Assembly (NCBI GenBank): GCA_015075185.1
Contig: JABTUW010000005.1
Coordinates: forward strand, 744,001-808,000
Length of the DNA: 64,000 bases
Direction of reading: 5' to 3'
Source of the DNA: Anaerolineales bacterium
Lineage (GTDB): Bacteria; Chloroflexota; Anaerolineae; 4572-78; J111
Position numbers and translations under genes: made by a program. Shown here one piece after another: positions 47,848 to 56,411 of this stretch (position 1 is its first letter; every line of letters starts with the position of its first letter). Below the pieces are notes generated by a model. The model had not been told where the DNA came from. It was given only the letters and a program-made list of their open reading frames with translations, and ran no database searches.

Positions 47848-50800
47848 TTATGGCCGGTATCTCCCGGCCTGACCACTTTGTTCGTACTCCTTCAAAAGCT
47901 CTCGATGAGCGGTAATATTCTCCAAAAACGAGTGCCGCAGCCGTTCGTCCTGGATGTTGGCCGCCCGCTCTCGTAGCAGGTGGTTAGCCGTGGCCAGGAT
48001 CTCTCCGGCACGGGGGTCGTGGGCGGCCCGGAGAATGCGGTAACAGATCAGGTAAACGCGGAAGATCTCATTGATGCCGGAGGAGCGGTCAGCGTCCAGG
48101 TAAGGGAGCATGGAGTTGAAGTAGTCCTGGGCCTGGCCAAGTTGACCCTGACTTAAAGCAATCTCGGCCAGCCCAGCCATGGCCATCGCCGCCCGGCGGG
48201 GCATGCCCACGGTGTGCAGCAAATCAACGGCGGCCTGATAGGCGGCAACGGCTTCGGTGGGCTGGTTGAGAGCGACCAGGGCATGGCCCAGATGGAGCAG
48301 AGCCAGGCCTTCGGCGGCCTTGATACCAACCTGTTGGGCAAATTCTCGGGCCTGCAGGCAGTAATCCCGGGCGGCTTGATGATCGCCCTGGTAGTGCAGC
48401 AGCAGCCCCAGCCCGGCCAGAGCGTAACCTTCGTTATGCAGGTTGCCGCTTTTTTGGCGCAGTTCAAAGCAGTATTCGTAATCCCGCCGGGCCTGGGCAT
48501 AATCGCCCAGGTCGCGCCGCAGGTTAGCCAGGTCACGGACAGTATGCACTTCGGTGATGTAATCTTGCCGCTCGCGGCAAATGTGCAAAGCCCGCTCGAA
48601 ATAAGCCAGGGATGGGGTATATTCACCCAGTTCATAACAGGCCCAGCCTAACCCGCCATAAGCCAGACTGGTCAGCCAGCGATCATTGATTTCCTCAAAG
48701 ATCAGCCTTGAACGCTCAAAATTTTCTTTTGAATGAAGATAATCTTCCTGCCCCGCACAGATACCACCCAGGACTAAAAAGAGAAGCCCCTCATTGCGAC
48801 GATCCCCCAGGGCCTGAAAGCAGATCAGCGCCTGGCGGGCGTAGACCTCAGCCGTGGTGTTATTATTTTGATAATGGCCCGTGATGGCCAGGTCACGCAG
48901 GGCCTCGGCTTCGACCCAGGGCAGAGGGATGGAGCGGGCCAGTTTGAGGGCGCGCTCCAACTCAACGACCGCTGGCTCATAAATACCCTGGAACTGGAGA
49001 GCGTCGCCCAACTGCCGGCGAGCCACGGCTTCCAGGGCCGGATCTTGCCGCTCCTCGGCTAAGGTAACGGCATTTCGGGCTACCTCGACTGCTTGAGCGG
49101 CCAGACCGCGGCGGGTCAAGATCATGGCCTGGGCAGAGAGCAGTTTGATCAGGACGCTCTGAGCCGTGCTTTGATCGAGGACCATCTCACGGGCCAGGGC
49201 GGTGGTTTGAACCTGGATTGCCGCTTGCCTGAAACAAGTTTCGCCTTCTTGAAACAGATTGGTTACATCGCAAAATCGGGCCAGGCCGGAGATACTCCGG
49301 TCAATGGCTGCCAGGTCAAGATTATTTACCGCCCAGCGCCAGGCCTGGCGGATGTTGTCGAGTTCGGGTCGTAGTTGAGCGGCGATACGGTGAGGCTGGC
49401 GGCCCCATAGCTCGGCCTCTTGCTGGCTGATCCGGTGCAAATAATAGGCACTGTAACGTGACCACAGGTGTTTGGCGGCTTCGTGAGACGGCGTACCGGA
49501 GGTAGCCTCGGCCCTGTCCTGGACCAGCCACAGTTTCTCGGCTGCATACTGGCGGAGGAGTTCGTGCATTTCATAACGGCCTGAGCTGGTCAGACGCAGC
49601 AGTGATTTGGTAACCAGGTTCGCTAAGGTCGGCAGGGAGATGCCGGTAATGTGTTTGGCCGCTTCGAGCTCAAACCCGCCGTGGTAGATAGACGATTTGG
49701 CAAAGGCGTCTTGCTCGCGGGGTGACAGCATCTGCCAGGATTGTTCAAAAACGGCGCGCAAACTGCGATGGCGCTGGGGCAGATTGCCGACGGAAGTATC
49801 GAGAAAATCGAGGCTCTTTTCGATCTCAGCCGCAATCCCGGCACAAGGGAGGACCGGCAGCCAACTGGCCGCGAGTTCCAGGGCCAGGGGAACGCCTTCA
49901 ACCAATTGGCAAATGCGGATAACCCAGGCAATCTCTTCCTTGGTGCAGGTCACCTGGGCATGGGCCTGCTGGGCGCGCTGCATAAAGAGGGTGACGGCGC
50001 TGTAGGCTTGTTGGATGCCGGCCGGGTCCACGGCCGCGGTGACCTCCGTGGGGAACTCCAGGCCGCCTAACTCCAGAACCCATTCGCCCAGCAGGTTAAG
50101 TCGAGTGCGAGAGGTGACGAGCAGTTTCACCCCAGGGGCCTGGTTGAGCACCTCTGACAGAAGCTTCGCCTCGGCAGTCAGGTGCTCAAAGTTGTCCAGG
50201 ATCAGCAGCATAGTTTTGGGCCGCAGGATGTCAAGCGGGTGGGTCATGACATCGGCCGAGCTGTGGAAGAAGAGGGTCAGCGCGTCCAGGAGGGTGGCGG
50301 CCAAACCGTTGGCGGCGTAGCCGTCTGGGCCGGCTTCCCCGGCGGTAGAGGGTGTGACAGAGGTCAGATTGACCAGGCAAATGCCATCAATAAAGGTCAC
50401 CCCGTCAAGAGTTGCTTCCGGCCTGGTCAGAGATTTAGCCACTTCCAAAGCCAGGCGAGTTTTGCCGATGCCGCCGGGACCAACAAGGGTGAACAAGCGG
50501 CAGGCTGGGTCGGCCAATTGGCGAGCAATGTACTGCAATTCGGCGGTGCGGCCCACAAAAGGGCTGGGCGCAGCCGGAAGGTTGTGGGGCAGGGGCGCGC
50601 CGCTCGCCTTGAGCCGCTCGAAGAGAGCCGTGGTTTCGGCCATTGGCTCAACACTCAACTCCTCAGCCAAGACCTGGCGACAGATTTCGTACTGAGCCAG
50701 CGCCGCATCCCGCTGGCCGCTGCGAGCCAGGAGTAACATCATCTGCCGGTGGGCCGCCTCCTGCCATGGTTCCAGCCCCAACCACCGCCGGCAATATTCC

Positions 50801-51351
50801 AGGGCTGCAACCGGGTTGTCCTCCAGGCGGGCGCTCTGCTCGGTTAAACGCTGCAGGGCTTGCAGCATCAACTCTCGTAGATACTCCCGCTGTCCCAAAG
50901 CCCACTCTTCAAATTCCAGGGCGTTTTTAACATAGAAACCCTCCAGAAAATCGCCCCGATAGAGACTTACGGCCTGGCGCAGGGGAGCTAAATCACGCTC
51001 CGGGTTGTCCGGCTCCAACAGAGTGCTGCCTTCAACCGCCGCCTGAAAGACGACCGCATCTATGGCAGCAGGGAGCTGGTGGTTAAAAACCACGCTGTGC
51101 CGCTCGATCAGCAGATAGGGGTCGAGCAGTTGGCGCAGATTAGTCAGGGCTTTGGTCAGATTGCGTTTGGCCGTGGCTTCGGGCAAATCGCCCCAGAGAA
51201 GGGTGGCCAAGGTATCCCGGCTGTGAGCCTGGCCGGTCACGGCCAGGTAGTAGAGCAAAGCTGGCACTTTGGCGCTTTCAAAGCCTGTTACCGGCGCACC
51301 GTTAAGTATAATCTCCGGTTTTCCGAATAGATTGAGTTGCAGACCTTCCAT
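47848..51351 (-). CDS. SARP/BTAD transcriptional regulator with NB-ARC-type ATPase and TPR repeats
   Basis: This 1167-aa regulator has a winged-helix DNA-binding domain at 1-95 (LQLNLFGKPEIILNGAPVTG, LATLLWGDLPEATAKRNLTK). The bacterial transcriptional activation domain is at about 96-248 (YRGDFLEGFYVKNALEFEEW). The STAND-type ATPase follows with P-loop VGPGGIGKTR (290-299) and Walker B MLLILDNFEH (381-390), then LLVTSRTRL. The C-terminal half is TPR-like (LARSIPLPWVEAEALRDLAI-type repeats to the end). SARPs bind tandem direct repeats near promoters; exactly such heptamers lie 33 bp upstream of its own start, in the promoter of the divergent operon, and again at 39655. The signal sensed by the TPR part is unknown. 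Confidence 0.88.
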   Translation of the reverse strand: MEGLQLNLFGKPEIILNGAPVTGFESAKVPALLYYLAVTGQAHSRDTLATLLWGDLPEATAKRNLTKALTNLRQLLDPYLLIERHSVVFNHQLPAAIDAVVFQAAVEGSTLLEPDNPERDLAPLRQAVSLYRGDFLEGFYVKNALEFEEWALGQREYLRELMLQALQRLTEQSARLEDNPVAALEYCRRWLGLEPWQEAAHRQMMLLLARSGQRDAALAQYEICRQVLAEELSVEPMAETTALFERLKASGAPLPHNLPAAPSPFVGRTAELQYIARQLADPACRLFTLVGPGGIGKTRLALEVAKSLTRPEATLDGVTFIDGICLVNLTSVTPSTAGEAGPDGYAANGLAATLLDALTLFFHSSADVMTHPLDILRPKTMLLILDNFEHLTAEAKLLSEVLNQAPGVKLLVTSRTRLNLLGEWVLELGGLEFPTEVTAAVDPAGIQQAYSAVTLFMQRAQQAHAQVTCTKEEIAWVIRICQLVEGVPLALELAASWLPVLPCAGIAAEIEKSLDFLDTSVGNLPQRHRSLRAVFEQSWQMLSPREQDAFAKSSIYHGGFELEAAKHITGISLPTLANLVTKSLLRLTSSGRYEMHELLRQYAAEKLWLVQDRAEATSGTPSHEAAKHLWSRYSAYYLHRISQQEAELWGRQPHRIAAQLRPELDNIRQAWRWAVNNLDLAAIDRSISGLARFCDVTNLFQEGETCFRQAAIQVQTTALAREMVLDQSTAQSVLIKLLSAQAMILTRRGLAAQAVEVARNAVTLAEERQDPALEAVARRQLGDALQFQGIYEPAVVELERALKLARSIPLPWVEAEALRDLAITGHYQNNNTTAEVYARQALICFQALGDRRNEGLLFLVLGGICAGQEDYLHSKENFERSRLIFEEINDRWLTSLAYGGLGWACYELGEYTPSLAYFERALHICRERQDYITEVHTVRDLANLRRDLGDYAQARRDYEYCFELRQKSGNLHNEGYALAGLGLLLHYQGDHQAARDYCLQAREFAQQVGIKAAEGLALLHLGHALVALNQPTEAVAAYQAAVDLLHTVGMPRRAAMAMAGLAEIALSQGQLGQAQDYFNSMLPYLDADRSSGINEIFRVYLICYRILRAAHDPRAGEILATANHLLRERAANIQDERLRHSFLENITAHRELLKEYEQSGQAGRYRP

Positions 51352-51383
51352 GTTGGATCTCCCCCCTGCTCAACTCAAACTTT

Positions 51384-51426
51384 CCTCGCATTTTCCTCGC
51401 ACTCTTTTGGTAAGATGGAGTATATC
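51384..51426 (+). promoter_or_regulatory. SARP-like tandem-heptamer promoter, copy B
   Basis: CCTCGCA at 51384-51390 and 51395-51401 (11-bp period), then a 19-bp gap and -10 TATATC (51421-51426). It closely matches copy A at 39655, including TTTGGTA and GAAGGTAG. It sits between the SARP gene (divergent) and the GNAT operon, so it may control both. Confidence 0.65.
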
Positions 51427-51516
51427 ACAGCCTTGCTGATGAAGGTAGTTTAAACAAAATCTTGACCCCTTAAACATAAGGGCGAACTAAAAAGTAAGCA
51501 AAAAGGAGACTGACCT

Positions 51517-51996
51517 ATGATCAATGAAATTGCAGCCTTTACCCCGGCGCAGCCCGCCGACATCGGATTACTGCTTCGTTTTAACCGGGAGCTGAATGAA
51601 CATGATGGCGCCCCGTTTGATGAAGCGCGCACCTGTACAGCCTTGAAAAACCTGATTGGCCGGCCCGACCTGGGCGGGATCTGGTTGATTGGGGTAGCAG
51701 GCCGTCCGGTCGGCTACCTGGTGCTGACCTGGGGCTACAGCCTGGAATTTGGCGGGCGCGATGCTTTCCTGGACGAGCTGTATCTCGAAGCCGGCTACCG
51801 CGGCCGGGGCCTCGGCCAGCAGGCCATCCACTTTGCCGAAGAACAGTGCCGGGACGAGGGCGTCCGGGCGCTCCATTTGGAAGTGGCGCGGAACAATGCC
51901 AAGGCCCAAATCTTTTATGGCAAATCAAATTTTGCCAGCCGGGCGCATTATTTCTTGATGTCCAAGCGATTGGAGAAATCTTATGAGCGAGTATAA
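51517..51996 (+). CDS. GNAT-family N-acetyltransferase
   Basis: This 159-aa protein has the acetyl-CoA-binding motif LYLEAGYRGRGLGQQAIHFA (motif A, with RGRGLG contacting the pyrophosphate) and the family C-terminus LHLEVARNNAKAQIFYGKSN. Its substrate (amine of a small molecule or protein) is not readable. AAGGAG precedes the ATG. It is the first gene after the tandem-heptamer promoter B and overlaps the next gene by 14 bp. Confidence 0.88.
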   Translation: MINEIAAFTPAQPADIGLLLRFNRELNEHDGAPFDEARTCTALKNLIGRPDLGGIWLIGVAGRPVGYLVLTWGYSLEFGGRDAFLDELYLEAGYRGRGLGQQAIHFAEEQCRDEGVRALHLEVARNNAKAQIFYGKSNFASRAHYFLMSKRLEKSYERV

Positions 51997-52294
51997 ATCG
52001 CCCGACGTATTCCAACAAGCCCTCCGGTTCGAGCGTCTGCGGGCCTCATTTATGAGCCTTATCTGCGGCCTGGTGTTTTTGTGCGCGCTGGTCGCCGCTA
52101 CCCGCATCCCGGATTATCTGGCCGCGCCGGATTATCTCCGACTGATTGGGGTGTTCCTGTTCATCTTGCTGGCCCTGGCCGGTCTGGTAGCCAATATCTA
52201 TCACCATCGCTGTCTCCAGCGGCTGGCGGCAGCTAAAAATCCCGCGAATGAGGGACGATCAACAAAACATCAGAAATTACGAGATTGGGTTTAA
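51983..52294 (+). CDS. Small two-helix membrane protein (103 aa)
   Basis: Unrecognised. Two hydrophobic segments (FMSLICGLVFLCALVAATRI and LIGVFLFILLALAGLVANIY) are joined by a short loop, with a charged N-terminus and a basic C-terminal tail. GGAG lies 8 bases before the ATG inside the GNAT gene end. It is likely a membrane partner of the DUF4395 and thioredoxin proteins encoded next. Confidence 0.65.
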   Translation: MSEYKSPDVFQQALRFERLRASFMSLICGLVFLCALVAATRIPDYLAAPDYLRLIGVFLFILLALAGLVANIYHHRCLQRLAAAKNPANEGRSTKHQKLRDWV

Positions 52295-52325
52295 TCTCCA
52301 ATCTCTATCATCAAAGGAGTTAACA

Positions 52326-52784
52326 ATGAACCAACAAATCTTATCTCAAGTTGACCATGCCGCCATCAAGGTCAGCCAGACCATCACGATGCTACTGCTC
52401 TTGACGGCCTTCATTCTGGATAGCTGGCTCCTGACCACCTTTGTGGCCGGGGTCAACCTGGTCGGCGCGGCTATGCCGGCGCTCTCTCTTTTCAGCCTGA
52501 TCTACCGGCGCCTGCTCAAACCGGGCGGGCTGGTCAAGCCGCATCTCGTGCCTGATTACCCCGAACCGCACCGCTTTGCCCAGGGATTCAGCGGCACAGT
52601 AACGGCGCTATCGGCCCTTCTGGTCTGGGGTGATGTAAACGTGCTGGGTTGGGCCTTGAGCTGGCTGGTCATCGTGCTGGCTAATCTAAACGTGTTCGCC
52701 GGCTTTTGCGCTGGCTGTTTTACCTATTACCAGCTCAGCCGGCTGGGCGTGCCAGGGTTTCAGCGTAGCCCTCGGTGGGTATAG
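52326..52784 (+). CDS. DUF4395-type membrane protein with CxxC
   Basis: Start MNQQILSQVD is set by AAGGAG 6 bases upstream; the protein is 152 aa. It has hydrophobic helices at about 20-60 and 92-130 and ends FAGFCAGCFTYYQL, giving C128 and C131 in a membrane-embedded CxxC. This matches the DUF4395 pattern. With a thioredoxin encoded 17 bp downstream it may pass electrons or disulfides across the membrane, as MauE/DsbD-like proteins do. That function is inferred. Confidence 0.72.
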   Translation: MNQQILSQVDHAAIKVSQTITMLLLLTAFILDSWLLTTFVAGVNLVGAAMPALSLFSLIYRRLLKPGGLVKPHLVPDYPEPHRFAQGFSGTVTALSALLVWGDVNVLGWALSWLVIVLANLNVFAGFCAGCFTYYQLSRLGVPGFQRSPRWV

Positions 52785-52800
52785 TCACAGGAGAAAACCT

Positions 52801-53190
52801 ATGTTCGAACGACTCTTGATTGCCCTCATCATCGGCGCATTAGCGGCCGGTGTGTATTTGCTGCTCAACCACTGGCAGCGGCGACGTGCTACCGCCACCA
52901 ACCAACAAGCGGCCGCACCGGGACAGGCGCGAGTGCTCTACTTCCATAGCGAACACTGCCGGGCTTGTCGTGCGCAGGGCCATTACCTGGCCCAACTCGA
53001 CGACCTGCACCGGGCGCTGATCGAGCCGGTTGAGGTCGAACAGTCGCCGGAGCTGGCCCGGCAGTACAACATCCTGACCGTGCCGACAACCATCCTGATT
53101 GATCGGACGGGCAGGGTGCGCTACATCAATCCCGGCCTGGCCAACCTGTTCAAATTGACCCGCCAGTTGGAAGATGTCATGAAACTTTGA
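52801..53190 (+). CDS. Membrane-tethered thioredoxin-like protein
   Basis: This 129-aa protein has an N-terminal membrane anchor (LLIALIIGALAAGVYLLL) and a thioredoxin fold. The active site HCRACR gives C53 and C56 (CRAC in place of the usual CGPC), and the cis-proline loop is NILTVPTTILI. It should face the outside and reduce or isomerise thiols there. It lies directly after the DUF4395 gene in the operon started at promoter B. The unusual middle residues suggest a special redox partner, not general thioredoxin. Confidence 0.85.
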   Translation: MFERLLIALIIGALAAGVYLLLNHWQRRRATATNQQAAAPGQARVLYFHSEHCRACRAQGHYLAQLDDLHRALIEPVEVEQSPELARQYNILTVPTTILIDRTGRVRYINPGLANLFKLTRQLEDVMKL

Positions 53191-53330
53191 GAACTAAAGG
53201 ATCTCTTCCTAATCAGGTAACGGCAGCCAGCGCTGGTGATAGGAGCAGGCTGGGTGAGCAGGTTATGAAGAAGGTGACAAAAAACAAGGTCACAAACCTA
53301 TGACGCATTCTTATCATTTTTGTCCTTCTT

Positions 53331-56300
53331 TCATTCCGTGACTTCTAAGATCAAGACCTGCCCGTTTGCAGTTCCGATGAACAACGTCCGATCCTGGGCA
53401 AAGTTGGGCGAAATCGCCAGGGCGCTCGGCTTGACGCCCTTAGTAAACTGAAGGGTCTGCCAGGTTTGGCCGCCGTCTTTAGACTGATAGATCGTTTCGC
53501 CGACCAGCAGGAAGATGGGGCGATTGGCTTCGCTGGCGGGCGCGTAAACCAGCGAGGGCGTAACTCTGACAGTGGCATAGGCGTCGAACGAAAGTTCGGG
53601 CGAAAGCACCTGCGCCCAATTCCGCCCGCCATCGCTTGAGCGGTACAGAGCATTTTTGGTCATATCCATACTGTCCGTGCCGTGGATGAATAAGGTCTGC
53701 CATTTAGCAAATAAAGGGGCCAGGCTCAGCATCTGTACATCAATCCCTGCCGGCGTGGGGCCGATCTGCTCCCAGCGGTCGCCCCCGTCACGCGAAAGAT
53801 ACAATTCGGTTTGTTCCAGACTCTGATTGAAGGCCGTGCAGGCCACTGTCCTATCCGTGGCAAATTCAGGAGATAAGGCCACCATGCCAGGACAACCCGG
53901 TTGACCTGGCAGCACTTCGTTCAAGGACTGCCACGTTTGTCCCCTATCCCTGGAACGATGCCAATAGCCGGCCTGGGCGAAAATGGTCTGATCGGCGGGA
54001 AAATCCGGCGAAGGGAGGATTTGGCCAATCCCCATGTGGTCCAACCCGGCGCTGGCGGGCTGCCATAAGCGGCCGCCGTCGCTTGATGTGAAGATGCCCA
54101 GCCCGGCGACTCCGGCGAAGAGGGTCTGGTCGCGGGCGTAGTTGGGCGATACGGCCAGGGTGGTCAGCAATTCACAACTGCCGCGCAGACCGCCCCACGA
54201 TTGGCCCCAGGTCTGGCCGCCATCGGCGCTGAGGAAAAATGAGCCTTCATTCAGAGAAGGGCTGTTGCACTCATAGGGTGGGTTGGGGTCGCTCCACAGA
54301 CCAAATAACGTTTGATCTTCGACCCAGTTGGGCGAGACGGCCAAAAATGTAACCGGGGTATCAGGCAAGGGCCGGTTTGTCAGCGGTTCGGGTGCTGGCG
54401 CCTGGATAGCGCGCACCGGCCAGGTTTGTACCCGGTCATTGTCCCGAAACCGGAGTTGGTCGGCAGCGGCGTCGTAGCCGGCAAAGTTGCCGGCCAGGGG
54501 GCGGGGCAGATGCAGCCGCAGGGCCATTGTCTGCGCATCAAAGACCCGCAGGCTGTTTGAAGTGACTTCGTAAAAGCGTCCCCGTTTGGCATCAAAGCCC
54601 AGCGTTTCGCCCACTTCGGCCCAGCCGCCCGAGGAAACCCAGGGCCGCCCATCGCGCCAGACCGAGCGAATGCCGTTATGCCAGCCCGCCGGGGTACTTA
54701 CATCGCCCAGGTAGAAATAACGGCCCAGGACCGTCCCCGCGCCGGAATAGCTGCCGCCCGCTTCGGCAATCTTAGCGCCGGAAGGGAGCTGGTAGGACTC
54801 GATCGTAAACCCGGTATTGCCGCCGAGTGAGGAGTTGCAGCTAAACGTTTGGGCGGCCAGATAAAGAATCCGGTTAGCCGGGTCATAGGTGGTCTTGCTG
54901 ATTGCCGGGACCCCCAGGCCCGGGCCGCCCCAACAGGTTACAACTTCGCTGAAGCCGCTGGTTATAGTATCCATAATAGAACCGGTTGCCGGGTCCATGA
55001 TATAGGCCACGTTATCCCGAAAAGCCAGCACCCTGCCGCTGGTGGGATCGACTTGAGGCGCGGCGACGGAAGCGTGGAGGGGGATGTCCGGCAGGAAAAT
55101 AAGGTTGCCCAGGCGCTCGGTTTGGGTGTTGACCACCGCCAGCCCGGCCTGGCCCTGATCAATGTAGAGCCGGTGGCGCGGACTGTCCAGGGCCAGTTCG
55201 CCCACCAGGTTGTAAGTAGCCAACAGATGTTCATCGGCGGAAGCTAAAACCAATGTTTTCTCAATCCCCTCCACTCTTCCCCTGGCATAGCTGCGTCCCG
55301 CCTGGTCATCCGTGAGGTGCGGGCCGGTGATTTCGACAGCAGCAGGCGGATTGATTGCCGGGGTAATGACAAAGGCGGGTAAGGCCGGCGGTGAAGCAGC
55401 CCAGCCGCGCTCGTCGAACTCGACGATACCGGCGCCGCTCTGACCGCCCCCCAGCCACTTGTGCCCGGCCTCGTCAATCGCCAGCGCCTGGATGTGGCCA
55501 AAGGGTAAGCCATCGCGTCGGGTGTAGCTGAGCCAGCGGGCACCATCCAATACGCTGAGGCCGCCGCTCGTACCAGCCCAGAGATGGCCGGCCTGGTCAA
55601 CAGCCAGGGCATAAACCATATTGCTGGCCAGACCATCGGCGGCGGTGTTGGTGGTCCAGCTTTGTCCGTCAAACAGACTGACGCCGCCGCCGGCAGTGCC
55701 AAACCAGAGCCGCCCGGTCGAGTCAACCGCAATGGCGTTAACCTGGTTGTGGGCCAACCCGTCGGCGGTCGTGTAGGTAGTCCAGCTTTGCCCATCAAAC
55801 CGGCTCACCCCGGCAGTAGTGCCGAACCACGGCCAGTCGCTCTGGTCAATCGCCAGGCTCAGGACTTTGTTGCTGGCCAGGCCATCGTCAACCGTGTAGC
55901 TAGTCCACCTCGTACCGTCAAACGTGCTGACACCCCCGCCCAGGCCAATCTCCTCGGCGGTGGCAACCCATGTGCGCCCGGTCCGGTCAAAGCCGATAGC
56001 CCGAACCTGGTCGCTGATCAGGCCATCGGCCGGGGTATGACTACGCCAGGTGCGGCCATCAAATTCGCTCACGCCGCCGGCGCCGGTCCCCACCACAGAA
56101 CGGGGTCCTCCCACCCAGATACGCCCTCGGTTGTCAACCGCGATGGCGTTGATGGAATCGCCAGCTAATCCATCGGCGATGGTATATTGGGTGGAGGTAT
56201 TATCGCCGCGATTCCAGCGCAAAACCCCGCTATCGGTCGCAGCCCAGATGGTGTTACCGCTGGCGACAAGGGCGCGGGTGCTTGAAGCAGGAAATGGGCT

Positions 56301-56411
56301 TGGCGGCAGGGAGGGTGAGGTCGCAGCTAAAGACAGAACAACGCCCCCCCTTGGGAAGAACGCAGCAATCATTAAGGCCATGATAGACAGCCTCAAGTTC
56401 AGATGGCTCAT
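53331..56411 (-). CDS. Secreted beta-propeller protein (regulator-type propeller plus BNR/sortilin-like repeats)
   Basis: This 1026-aa protein has a signal peptide (LSIMALMIAAFFPRGGVVLS). Residues of about 50-350 form seven or so repeats of the two-component-regulator propeller type (pattern DGLAGDSINAIAVDNRGRIWV, W.GT.GGVS.FDG..WT). The middle part is a second propeller-like block. The C-terminal third has BNR/VPS10-like repeats (FLSADGGQTWGQSWGGL, TSSDGGRLWQPAS, YRSSDGGRNWAQV, YQSKDGGQTWQTL). No kinase or other enzyme is attached. Its ATG overlaps the stop of the upstream gene by 4 bp. It is presumably a surface or extracellular scaffold. Confidence 0.8.
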   Translation of the reverse strand: MSHLNLRLSIMALMIAAFFPRGGVVLSLAATSPSLPPSPFPASSTRALVASGNTIWAATDSGVLRWNRGDNTSTQYTIADGLAGDSINAIAVDNRGRIWVGGPRSVVGTGAGGVSEFDGRTWRSHTPADGLISDQVRAIGFDRTGRTWVATAEEIGLGGGVSTFDGTRWTSYTVDDGLASNKVLSLAIDQSDWPWFGTTAGVSRFDGQSWTTYTTADGLAHNQVNAIAVDSTGRLWFGTAGGGVSLFDGQSWTTNTAADGLASNMVYALAVDQAGHLWAGTSGGLSVLDGARWLSYTRRDGLPFGHIQALAIDEAGHKWLGGGQSGAGIVEFDERGWAASPPALPAFVITPAINPPAAVEITGPHLTDDQAGRSYARGRVEGIEKTLVLASADEHLLATYNLVGELALDSPRHRLYIDQGQAGLAVVNTQTERLGNLIFLPDIPLHASVAAPQVDPTSGRVLAFRDNVAYIMDPATGSIMDTITSGFSEVVTCWGGPGLGVPAISKTTYDPANRILYLAAQTFSCNSSLGGNTGFTIESYQLPSGAKIAEAGGSYSGAGTVLGRYFYLGDVSTPAGWHNGIRSVWRDGRPWVSSGGWAEVGETLGFDAKRGRFYEVTSNSLRVFDAQTMALRLHLPRPLAGNFAGYDAAADQLRFRDNDRVQTWPVRAIQAPAPEPLTNRPLPDTPVTFLAVSPNWVEDQTLFGLWSDPNPPYECNSPSLNEGSFFLSADGGQTWGQSWGGLRGSCELLTTLAVSPNYARDQTLFAGVAGLGIFTSSDGGRLWQPASAGLDHMGIGQILPSPDFPADQTIFAQAGYWHRSRDRGQTWQSLNEVLPGQPGCPGMVALSPEFATDRTVACTAFNQSLEQTELYLSRDGGDRWEQIGPTPAGIDVQMLSLAPLFAKWQTLFIHGTDSMDMTKNALYRSSDGGRNWAQVLSPELSFDAYATVRVTPSLVYAPASEANRPIFLLVGETIYQSKDGGQTWQTLQFTKGVKPSALAISPNFAQDRTLFIGTANGQVLILEVTE

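Noticed and set aside
53191..53330. Small gene or RNA in the gap after the thioredoxin
   Set aside because: No ORF with a ribosome site and no strong hairpin; only convergent 3' ends.
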